Shown: positions 7,908 through 14,024 of the stretch, piece by piece
How positions within the stretch are numbered: the stretch's first letter is position 1
How the letters are laid out: each line of letters begins with the position of its first letter
Assembly: GCA_037442005.1 (NCBI GenBank)
Contig: JBBIRA010000042.1
Span: 1-15,069, forward strand
DNA length: 15,069 nt
Direction of reading: 5' to 3'
From: Leptospirillum sp037442005
GTDB taxonomy: Bacteria > Nitrospirota > Leptospirillia > Leptospirillales > Leptospirillaceae
Program-made: the position numbers and the translations under genes
The notes under the pieces: generated by a model
The model's input: only the letters and a program-made list of their open reading frames with translations
The model's database searches: none
Told to the model about the DNA's origin: nothing

Positions 7908-7941
7908 GTCGGACAGCCCGACACTCATGTCCAGAAACATG
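7908..7941 (-). repeat. Two small stem-loops in the fabZ-lpxA gap
   Basis: The 62-base gap between fabZ and lpxA contains two perfect 5-bp inverted repeats. CATGT/ACATG spans 7926-7941 with a 6-base loop, and GTCGG/CCGAC spans 7908-7922 with a 5-base loop. On the - strand a GGACATG is also directly repeated across the first. The second stem lies just before the lpxA ribosome-binding site at 7897-7903. No T-run follows, so these are not terminators. RNA processing or translational tuning is possible. Confidence 0.4.
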
Positions 7942-7951
7942 TCCTTAACTC

Positions 7952-8416
7952 TTACTGGTCAGCTGGCAGAGGCGAACCGATCATTGCCATGATCAGCGCC
8001 TCGCAGACACGTTTCGAGCCGATATGGATTTCTCCGGCCATTTTCCAGGTCCCACCCCGTACCACCTTGCTGGTCATGGTAATCGTCAGCGTATCCCCGG
8101 GACGGACCGGATGGCGGAAACGGGCTTCATCAATCCCCATGAAATAAGGGATTTTTTCCGTTTTATCCTGCCCCGACAGAATCGCAAGGATCCCTCCGAG
8201 CTGCGCCATTGCCTCAATAAGTAAAACGCCGGGCATAATCGGGTGTCCCGGAAAATGGCCCATAAAGTAGGGCTCATTGATTGTGACATTTTTGAGTCCT
8301 ACGATTTTTTTCCCCGGCTCAACCGAAATCACCCGGTCCACCAGAAGGAACGGGTAACGGTGAGGCAGGATTTCCATGATCTTCTGGATGTCCAGACCGT
8401 TCAACACTTCATCCAT
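7952..8416 (-). CDS. fabZ: 3-hydroxyacyl-[acyl-carrier-protein] dehydratase FabZ
   Basis: FabZ dehydrates 3-hydroxyacyl-ACP to trans-2-enoyl-ACP in fatty acid elongation. It therefore competes with LpxA and LpxD for the same hydroxyacyl-ACP pool, which explains its place among them. The 154-residue hot-dog-fold protein has the usual length. It shows LPHRYPFLLVDRV (18-30), the active-site HFPGHPIMPG with His54, and VLLIEAMAQ with Glu68. The start is ATG at 8416, preceded by AAGGA at a spacing of about 6; this makes an 8-base overlap with the end of lpxD. The frame stays open much farther upstream (to 8629), but that part is the lpxD reverse frame and matches nothing in FabZ. It ends with TAA at 7952. 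Confidence 0.96.
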   Translation of the reverse strand: MDEVLNGLDIQKIMEILPHRYPFLLVDRVISVEPGKKIVGLKNVTINEPYFMGHFPGHPIMPGVLLIEAMAQLGGILAILSGQDKTEKIPYFMGIDEARFRHPVRPGDTLTITMTSKVVRGGTWKMAGEIHIGSKRVCEALIMAMIGSPLPADQ

Positions 8417-9482
8417 TCTTGTCCTTTCCTCCCCCTTCCGGTTCGTTTTTAACGTCTCTGGACTGCCCTTCTCCCAAAATCCGTTCGATCTTCCTGATCC
8501 TGGCAAGAAGCGAGGGAAGATCCTTGACGATGGACTGAACCCTGAGCCAGATCGCATGCGGAATGGCAGGTGATCCCGACACTCTTGATTTTTCACCAAT
8601 ACTCGAAGCAACACCGCTTTGCCCGCCAATCACCGAATCCGACCCCACTTCGATGTGTCCGACAACAGCGGCCTGCCCCGCAAGAATCACCCGGTCCCCG
8701 AGACGTCCGGAGCCGGCGACCGCTGACTGGGCCACAAGTACACAATCCTGTCCGATACGTACATTGTGCGCAATCTGGACAAGATTGTCCATTTTTGTTC
8801 CCCGGCCAATGGCTGTTTCCCCGAAGGTGGCCCGGTCAATGGTTGTATTGGCACCGATCTCCACATCATCGCCGATGGTCACGATTCCGACCTGGGGGAT
8901 CTTGATCCGTTTTCCGGACGGGTCAACCGCGTATCCAAAGCCGTCGGAACCAATGACAACCCCGCTTTGAATCATGACCCGGTCACCAATCCGGCAGTGG
9001 TCCCGGATGACAACATTGGGATGAATATACACATCCTTACCGATGGAGACCTGTTTCCCGACATGAACGCCAGAAGTCAGAACAGAACCGTCCCCGATCG
9101 AGGCTCCCTCTAAAATGACACACATGGGACCGATATCCACAGTGGCCCCGATCTTTGCTCCGGAGGAAACCGAAGCCATCGGAGAAATCGAACCGGTTCC
9201 CCGGGGGACCGGATGAAACCGTTGCATCAATATGGCCAGGGCAAGATACGGATCAGGAACAACGATCTGGGGAACCGGTGCCTCTTCCTCCCGCTGGGAG
9301 AGCAGCACCGCCGAGGCCCGGAGTCGTTTGAGTTCCGGGCGATACCGGGGATTGGCAAGAAACGTGAGATCCCCTTCCCTGGCTTCCGCCATGGAGCGGA
9401 TCCCGCGAATCTCCTGAGTCTCGCTCCCTTCCGGGGCGAAAAGCTCCCCGGAAACCAGGGAGCAGATCTCCGTTAAGGTCAT
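8409..9482 (-). CDS. lpxD: UDP-3-O-acylglucosamine N-acyltransferase LpxD
   Basis: LpxD adds the second, amide-linked 3-hydroxyacyl chain after LpxC has deacetylated the sugar; LpxC itself is not in the window. The 357-residue product has an N-terminal uridine-binding domain (about 1-95, including GDLTFLANPRY). A long hexapeptide-repeat beta-helix follows (about 100-315), then a C-terminal helix (about 315-345). The catalytic histidine is His239 in MDNLVQIAHNVRIG, the same number as in E. coli. SDGFGYA at 179-185 is another family signature. The polar last ~15 residues overlap the fabZ start. The start is ATG at 9482; it shares one base with the skp stop (TGATG) and follows a GGGGGA stretch. 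Confidence 0.96.
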   Translation of the reverse strand: MTLTEICSLVSGELFAPEGSETQEIRGIRSMAEAREGDLTFLANPRYRPELKRLRASAVLLSQREEEAPVPQIVVPDPYLALAILMQRFHPVPRGTGSISPMASVSSGAKIGATVDIGPMCVILEGASIGDGSVLTSGVHVGKQVSIGKDVYIHPNVVIRDHCRIGDRVMIQSGVVIGSDGFGYAVDPSGKRIKIPQVGIVTIGDDVEIGANTTIDRATFGETAIGRGTKMDNLVQIAHNVRIGQDCVLVAQSAVAGSGRLGDRVILAGQAAVVGHIEVGSDSVIGGQSGVASSIGEKSRVSGSPAIPHAIWLRVQSIVKDLPSLLARIRKIERILGEGQSRDVKNEPEGGGKDKNG

Positions 9483-10093
9483 CAGTTTCCCCCGCCGGCG
9501 GGATGATCTTTGTTGATTTTGGCAATGACCGACTGGGTCAGGTCATTTTTCTTGTTGATGTAAAGAAAACGGGGACCACGGAAGATCGGAGGCATGGGAC
9601 CGATCGGCATCCGGATCGGATGTTCCCCGATCACGATTGCAAAACCATACTTCTTGGCCACGGACTTGGCGGCGGCATTTTCCGCATCGATAAACTTCCG
9701 GAGGCCGACTACCGTTTCCGAGGCCATCTCGGTCTGAAGCTTCTGGGCCTCTTTTTTGTAGGCTTCCACATGCTGCTGGAACTCAAGTTCCCGGGCTTTC
9801 AATGCATCCTTGCTGATCACACCGCTTTGCTGACGGATTTCATTGTTTTCGTCCTGAAGGGCTTTCTGTTCCCCCTTAAGCTTCTGCGCACGGGATTCTG
9901 AATAGCGCTTCACATGAACCTGGATCGATTTACCCAGGTCGGTCTCTTCAAACGTCCTCATGACATCGACAACGCCGATCTCCGATGCGGCCAGGGCTGG
10001 CTGTGTGAACGCCGCAAGACCGACAAGAGAAAGACCGGCGGCAAGAGCAAGCGAACCTGTACCGATGGGGGTGAAACCTTTCAGTAATTTCAT
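9482..10093 (-). CDS. skp: OmpH/Skp-family periplasmic chaperone
   Basis: Skp holds unfolded outer-membrane proteins in the periplasm and hands them to the BAM complex, so the place right after bamA is typical. The 203-residue precursor has a long signal peptide, with cleavage likely after QPALA at residue 35. GVVDVMRTFEE then forms the first core strand. A long charged, Gln/Glu/Lys-rich coiled coil (about 58-148) makes the tentacle, and the chain returns to the core with KKYGFAIVIG (147-156). An unusual segment at about 157-176 contains HPIRMPIGPMPPIFRGP, rich in Met and Pro, where E. coli Skp is shorter. The tail ends AGGGN. The start is ATG at 10093, nine bases after AAGGAG. Sequence conservation in this family is low, so the call rests on architecture plus context. 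Confidence 0.88.
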   Translation of the reverse strand: MKLLKGFTPIGTGSLALAAGLSLVGLAAFTQPALAASEIGVVDVMRTFEETDLGKSIQVHVKRYSESRAQKLKGEQKALQDENNEIRQQSGVISKDALKARELEFQQHVEAYKKEAQKLQTEMASETVVGLRKFIDAENAAAKSVAKKYGFAIVIGEHPIRMPIGPMPPIFRGPRFLYINKKNDLTQSVIAKINKDHPAGGGN

Positions 10094-10118
10094 GACCAGA
10101 ATCTCCTTATTGGTGGTT

Positions 10119-10132
10119 GGGCCAAAAGGCCC
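10119..10132 (-). repeat. Small hairpin between bamA and skp
   Basis: GGGCC and GGCCC form a perfect 5-bp stem with a four-base loop (TTTT on the coding strand) in the 49-base gap. No T-run follows it, so it is more likely a processing or mRNA-stability element than a terminator. Such a site could set the BamA:Skp ratio. Confidence 0.4.
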
Positions 10133-10142
10133 GATTGGACGG

Positions 10143-12542
10143 TTACCCTCCGTAGAGAGACCCCATCTGGAAGTTGACGACAGGCCCCGGATAGTTGCCC
10201 GGGAATGCCTGCATCTGAGGATTGTTGATCAATGGCCACCCGAGGTCGAGCGTCAGAGGACCCATAGGCGAATTCCACATGATCCCGATACCGGCACCAG
10301 GCCAGTCGATCCCTCCAAGCGTAATCGGTTGTCCCGGCACAAATTCGCCGGAATCGTCGAAAAACAGATCCCCGTAGAAACCGAACTTGGGGAAAATCGG
10401 GAAGATATAATCCGAGTTGAAAAGAAGCTCCTTGTTTCCACCGACCAGATAGCCATAAGGCATGGGGCCGGCATATCCGAAATTGTATCCACGGTTCGAA
10501 TAGATACCGCCGACATAGAAACGGTCCCAGACCGGAATGAAGCCATCCGGACCGATCGGTTCGACAAGTCCGGCACCGACATGGAACGACAAAGTCGAAT
10601 GTTCCGTCACCGGAATAAAGAAAGTCATGTGGCCGGTGGTGGAGTAGAACGCCGTGTCTCCACCGAACGTTCCTCCGTAGACACCGACATTGCCCCAGAG
10701 ATGGTATCCCTTGTGGGCATTCAGGTAGTTGTCCCTCCGGTCATAGGAAACTCCGATGGAAGGCCCGCTCTGGGTCCAGAACCCTTGTTGCGCCAGAAAA
10801 GGAGACAGGATTGGCGCGGTCAGGGCCTGTTGGGGCGTGGGGGCCACCAGGAAAATATCCTCGGATTCAGCCAGCCAGGAAACCGATGTCGAGAAATAAT
10901 ATCCGAACCGCCTGCTGAAGGTCACCGATCCCCCGATGGCGCTGTTCCAGTAGGTGAAGTAGTCCATAAACGTATCGAACAACGAGATGCTGGCGGATGT
11001 GGGGGTATCCATGAACCACGGATCCGACACCGTCAGGGAGTACATCGTGATAAAGCCGCCGAGTTCACCGGACAGCGACACGGAGTCTCCGGTCCCGAAA
11101 ATGTTGTTCTGGGCGATCGTGGCCATTCCCATCACCCCGAACAAAGTACTGTAACCGCCCCCGATCGAAAAGGTCCCGGTGGGCTTTTCCTTCACCGACA
11201 CATTCAGGTCGACGAGATTGTTTCCCACCTGTTTGGGAACAATCTGGACATTCGAGAAAAAGTTCAGATTCTGAAGGTTCCGATACGAGTTCTGAAGCTC
11301 TGTCGTATCCATGATATCTGATTCCTGAACACCCAGCACCCGGCGAATCACCTTGTCCCGGGAGATCTCATTTCCGGTGATGTTAATCCTGCGGATATGG
11401 ACCAGCCCCCCTTCCGTCACCGAATAGGTCAGATCCACCGTCTTGTTCGCAATATTCGGAACGATCTGGGGGGTCACGATGGCAAAGGCGTACCCCTTGT
11501 GGCCATACATCTTCGTCAGTGTCGTAATGTCCTTCTGGAGCTTCTTCCGGGAAAACACCATCGGCGGCTTGAGCTTCACGACCTTTAAGAGACGCTTGTT
11601 CGAAAACAGCTTGTTGCCTGAGATCGCCAATGACCCCAACCGGAACTGATCGCCTTCCTGAAGGGGGAAGACCACCGTCATCGATTTCCGGTGGTGGGTA
11701 AAGACGACTTTGGGTTCCCCCACTCCGATATTGATGTATCCGTGATTCAGGTAAAAGTTCCGGAGTCTCTGGATATCCTGTTCTGTTTCCGTTTTCTTGT
11801 AGATCCCCGCGTCGGTCCACCAGGAGGTCAGCCAGAAATAGGGCTTTGTCTTGATTTGCTTGGCCAGAACGGATGAAGGGAAATGAGTGTTTCCCGAAAA
11901 GGTCACCTTGGTGATACGGGTCTGTCCCCCTTCTTCAATCATGAAGATGAGTTCCCGCTTGTGACGTCCCATCCGTTTCAAAACCGGAACGACCTTCGAA
12001 TTGTAATAGCCGGCTGAACGATAAGAGGCCTTGATCCGTTCGACATTATCATGCACCTGCCGTCCATCGTAGAAGGAGGCCGGCAGGATCGTCACCTTTT
12101 TCCGGAGATCCGATGCGCTTTTGGCACTGTTGCCGATAAAAGAGATCTTTTCGATCGTCGGCTCTTCCCTGAGTTTGAACAGGACCCGGACCCCTCCCTC
12201 AAACCCCTGGACATAGAGATCAACTTTCTTGAAATACCCTGTCGCATAAAGGCTTTTCAGATCCGCGTCCAGCGAGGCGATGGATAAGACATCGCCCACA
12301 CGGGTATGCACCTTGTTCCGGATAGTTTCAAAATCAATCCGGTGGTTTCCTGAAAAGTCGATCTTCTTGATCAGGATCGGCTTTTCCTGTGCCGCCCGGC
12401 TCTGGGAGGACGGATTCGTGGCTGGCGGCTCCGGGAGAAGCCCCGGAGGGATATCTGCAGCGTAAAGAGGAACTCCGGAAAAAATCCCCACCAACATACC
12501 GAGGACGATCCATTGCTTCCGTGCGATAAAAAAATTCCCCAA
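10143..12542 (-). CDS. bamA: Outer membrane protein assembly factor BamA
   Basis: BamA is the Omp85-family core of the machine that inserts beta-barrels into the outer membrane. The 799-residue precursor has a signal peptide (cleavage probably after LYA, residue 28) and a Pro/Ser-rich linker. Five POTRA domains are each marked by a strand-SGN/TGN pattern: about 55-125, 127-205, 208-295, 298-376 and 379-452. The barrel follows (about 455-799), with the loop-6 motif as SNRGYNFGYAGP, Arg684. The C-terminus reads NFQMGSLYGG, so two glycines follow the last aromatic residue; most barrels end on the aromatic. The start is TTG at 12542 after AAAGGG; an in-frame TGA four codons upstream bars a longer form. 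The next Met (residue 16) would remove the positive charges of the signal peptide. It is the first gene of the run and probably has its own promoter. Confidence 0.95.
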   Translation of the reverse strand: MGNFFIARKQWIVLGMLVGIFSGVPLYAADIPPGLLPEPPATNPSSQSRAAQEKPILIKKIDFSGNHRIDFETIRNKVHTRVGDVLSIASLDADLKSLYATGYFKKVDLYVQGFEGGVRVLFKLREEPTIEKISFIGNSAKSASDLRKKVTILPASFYDGRQVHDNVERIKASYRSAGYYNSKVVPVLKRMGRHKRELIFMIEEGGQTRITKVTFSGNTHFPSSVLAKQIKTKPYFWLTSWWTDAGIYKKTETEQDIQRLRNFYLNHGYINIGVGEPKVVFTHHRKSMTVVFPLQEGDQFRLGSLAISGNKLFSNKRLLKVVKLKPPMVFSRKKLQKDITTLTKMYGHKGYAFAIVTPQIVPNIANKTVDLTYSVTEGGLVHIRRINITGNEISRDKVIRRVLGVQESDIMDTTELQNSYRNLQNLNFFSNVQIVPKQVGNNLVDLNVSVKEKPTGTFSIGGGYSTLFGVMGMATIAQNNIFGTGDSVSLSGELGGFITMYSLTVSDPWFMDTPTSASISLFDTFMDYFTYWNSAIGGSVTFSRRFGYYFSTSVSWLAESEDIFLVAPTPQQALTAPILSPFLAQQGFWTQSGPSIGVSYDRRDNYLNAHKGYHLWGNVGVYGGTFGGDTAFYSTTGHMTFFIPVTEHSTLSFHVGAGLVEPIGPDGFIPVWDRFYVGGIYSNRGYNFGYAGPMPYGYLVGGNKELLFNSDYIFPIFPKFGFYGDLFFDDSGEFVPGQPITLGGIDWPGAGIGIMWNSPMGPLTLDLGWPLINNPQMQAFPGNYPGPVVNFQMGSLYGG

Positions 12543-12599
12543 TGGACCCTTTCAGTCGTGGCCTTTCAAATACAGTCGAAACCCACAGAGAATATGACG

Positions 12600-12615
12600 G
12601 TGGCCCATAGGCCAC
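12600..12615 (-). repeat. 6-bp stem-loop in the bamA leader
   Basis: GTGGCC and GGCCAC are perfect inverted copies around a four-base loop, all-GC except one pair. It would sit about 58 bases upstream of the bamA start in the mRNA. It is not followed by a T-run. A leader structure or a protein-binding dyad are both possible. Confidence 0.45.
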
Positions 12616-12732
12616 ATCAAAAAAGAATCAGACAGACTTGTAATGGTTAAGGAACCAGGCATCCTTTTCATAAAACATTTATTTCACAAATCAATAGGGC
12701 AAGAAACGGTCGCCTAACCGCTCTTCCGGACA

Positions 12733-12762
12733 AGTATAGAAAAATACGCCCAAAACATCCAA
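12733..12762 (-). promoter_or_regulatory. Candidate sigma70-type promoter for the bamA operon
   Basis: On the - strand TTGGAT (12762-12757) and TATACT (12738-12733) are separated by 18 bases; the -10 matches consensus at five of six positions and the -35 at four. Transcription would start near 12726 and give a leader of about 180 bases. I saw no good match to the GAACTT/TCTGA pattern of sigmaE promoters that serve bamA in enterics. Weaker alternatives lie nearer the gene (TTGATT then TATGAA around 12670-12700). Confidence 0.4.
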
Positions 12763-12781
12763 TTACAAAAACAGGGGAAGC

Positions 12782-12821
12782 GGGCCGGATTCCTGATTAA
12801 TGCGTCAGGCTGGGGGCCGGA
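12782..12821. repeat. Inverted repeat flanked by a direct repeat
   Basis: CCTGA and TCAGG (12792-12809) form an inverted repeat around eight bases. GGGCCGGA occurs on either side, at 12782-12789 and 12814-12821. The set lies between the two divergent promoters, where an operator would be expected, but no known binding site is recognised. Confidence 0.3.
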
Positions 12822-12844
12822 CCTATCAAACCACAGATTCCCTC

Positions 12845-12873
12845 TTGACACAATCAAGCAATCTCTTTATAGT
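12845..12873 (+). promoter_or_regulatory. Sigma70 promoter of tRNA-Phe
   Basis: A consensus -35 TTGACA (12845-12850) is followed after exactly 17 bases by TATAGT (12868-12873), five of six to consensus. Transcription would begin around 12880, a few bases before the mature tRNA end at 12884. The CACCCCCC stretch after the -10 is a GC-rich discriminator, as is common for stable-RNA genes under stringent control. Confidence 0.85.
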
Positions 12874-12883
12874 CACCCCCCGT

Positions 12884-12959
12884 GCCGAGGTAGCTCAGTC
12901 GGTAGAGCAGAGGCCTGAAAAGCCTCGTGTCGGCAGTTCAATTCTGCCCCTCGGCACCA
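12884..12959 (+). tRNA. tRNA-Phe (anticodon GAA)
   Basis: The 76-base cloverleaf is complete. Acceptor GCCGAGG pairs with CCTCGGC, the D arm is GCTC/GAGC, the anticodon stem is GAGGC/GCCTC around loop CTGAAAA, and the T stem GGCAG/CTGCC encloses TTCAATT. The anticodon GAA is at 12917-12919, which reads Phe codons. The discriminator is A and the CCA end is encoded in the DNA. It is the only gene on the + strand. Downstream, 12972-13002 is T-rich with only a very weak potential stem (ACC/GGT), so the transcript end is not clearly marked. The convergent cbiC stop lies 46 bases beyond. Confidence 0.98.
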
Positions 12960-13005
12960 TCCCCTGTAGTACCGCTTTTCAAGGTTTTCTTTTCCATTTT
13001 TCCCG

Positions 13006-13992
13006 TCAGGAACTTCCCAGTCTCAGCAATGCATTGGTAATGGCGACGGCAACGGTTGATCCTCCTTTGGGACCCTTTGTCACGATCCAGGGAACCTCAT
13101 GGACCCGTGACAGGAGCTCTTTGGACTCCGAAGCCCCGACAAACCCGACAGGAACGCCGACGACGGCGGCAGGACGGACCCCCTCTTCCCGGATCAGCCG
13201 GATCACCTCGAAAAGAGCCGTCGGCGCGTTCCCGACAACAATCACCGCCCCGTTCATCCGGCTTCCGGCTTTTCGCATGGCCATGGTGGACCGCGTCAAT
13301 TGAAGCCTTGTGGCATCTTCCCGGACATCCCCATCGGACACATGGCAGGAAACACTGTTGCCGTATCGTTCAAGGTGCGGTTTGGACAGCCCCGATTCGA
13401 CCATCTGAACATCCACAATCACCGGACAGCCCCCTTTAAGCGCCTTGATGGCACTGTCGAGGGCGGAAGGATGCGCCTCCATGATATCGGCCATTTCGTA
13501 ATCGGCTGCGGCATGGATCGCTCTTCGGACCACCTGGTGCCACCGGGCCTCAAGACCATACCCCGACAGTGTTTCATCAATGATCCGGAAGCTCTCTTCC
13601 TCAATCTTCTCCGGCTGGATGATGACCGGTCGAAGCTCTTCTTCCGGGGGGGCAAATGTTCTCCGCACTTTTTCCGACAAGGCCCGGATAAAAGGCTGTG
13701 TATCGATAAAGCCGAAGATATGACGGATATCGAGATTCTCCGGACGAAAATCCTTGATCAGCAAATCAAACGCTTCAATCGTCCGGGCCGATTCTTCATC
13801 CATGGTCAGAACTGCAATCTGACGGATATCCGACCGGGAAAGATCCTCCAGAAAATCACGGATCGGGTCCGGACCTTCTTCGAGAGCGATCGAGACGGAG
13901 TGCGGGTGGCCTCCATGACGGGCCAGTTGGGCTCTGACGCCTTCAAGATGTTTTCTGCGTGTTTGAGAAAGGACAATGACAGCTGGTTTCAC
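13006..13992 (-). CDS. cbiC: Precorrin-8X methylmutase (CbiC/CobH) with an N-terminal CbiX-like domain
   Basis: The C-terminal ~210 residues are a full CbiC/CobH, which moves the C11 methyl to C12 to give (hydrogeno/cob)byrinate. Visible motifs are VVRRAIHAAAD with catalytic His160, VDVQMVESGL (193-202), TRSTMAMRK (233-241), IVVGNAPTAL (251-260), VGVPVGFVGASESK (278-291) and KGPKGGSTVAVAITNA (306-321). The first ~115 residues are extra. Their strand/helix order (IVLSQ at the first strand, RQIAVLTMD, then DIRHIFGFIDTQPFIRALSEKV) resembles the small chelatase CbiX. The HG of the first loop and the later GxH histidine, which bind metal in CbiX, are both absent. This half is therefore probably catalytically dead, structural or regulatory. 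The start is GTG at 13992, six bases after AAGGAG. It follows cbiA by 32 bases. Catalysis by the CbiC half is secure; the CbiX relation is inference. Confidence 0.9.
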   Translation of the reverse strand: MKPAVIVLSQTRRKHLEGVRAQLARHGGHPHSVSIALEEGPDPIRDFLEDLSRSDIRQIAVLTMDEESARTIEAFDLLIKDFRPENLDIRHIFGFIDTQPFIRALSEKVRRTFAPPEEELRPVIIQPEKIEEESFRIIDETLSGYGLEARWHQVVRRAIHAAADYEMADIMEAHPSALDSAIKALKGGCPVIVDVQMVESGLSKPHLERYGNSVSCHVSDGDVREDATRLQLTRSTMAMRKAGSRMNGAVIVVGNAPTALFEVIRLIREEGVRPAAVVGVPVGFVGASESKELLSRVHEVPWIVTKGPKGGSTVAVAITNALLRLGSS

Positions 13993-14024
13993 CTTTGGCT
14001 CCTTGAATAGATTGAATCAATCCG

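Larger units (their letters stand above)
12543..12883. other. Intergenic region between bamA and tRNA-Phe (divergent)
   Basis: This 341-bp stretch is AT-richer than the surrounding genes and has no convincing coding sequence. It holds the sigma70-like promoter of the tRNA (+ strand), a candidate bamA promoter (- strand), a strong small hairpin in the presumed bamA leader, a GGTT-CCTT-AACC dyad around 12645-12656, and an inverted repeat flanked by a direct repeat at 12782-12821. A 39-codon frame (12671 to 12552, - strand) ends just before bamA but has no ribosome-binding site. Confidence 0.7.

Noticed and set aside
8417..8629. N-terminal extension of fabZ
   Set aside because: The added 71 residues lie over the lpxD coding end and are not FabZ-like; ATG at 8416 has a good ribosome-binding site and gives the standard length.
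9960..11321. 453-codon open frame on the + strand opposite bamA and skp
   Set aside because: It is the antisense of a secure BamA/Skp sequence, with no family motifs and a His/Arg/Asp-rich composition typical of reversed frames in GC-rich genes.
12552..12671. Possible 39-codon upstream frame in the bamA leader (same frame as bamA, ends four codons before TTG)
   Set aside because: No Shine-Dalgarno precedes its ATG, and its codons coincide with the leader hairpin. Nothing supports translation.
12960..13005. Intrinsic terminator after tRNA-Phe or after cbiC
   Set aside because: The stretch is T-rich on the + strand, but only a three-base-pair stem can be drawn. On the - strand no T-run follows the cbiC stop.
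12800..13303. 167-codon open frame on the + strand
   Set aside because: It runs straight through tRNA-Phe; the VAQSVEQRPEKPRVGSS-like stretch is the well-known translation artefact of a tRNA gene, and the rest is the reverse of cbiC.
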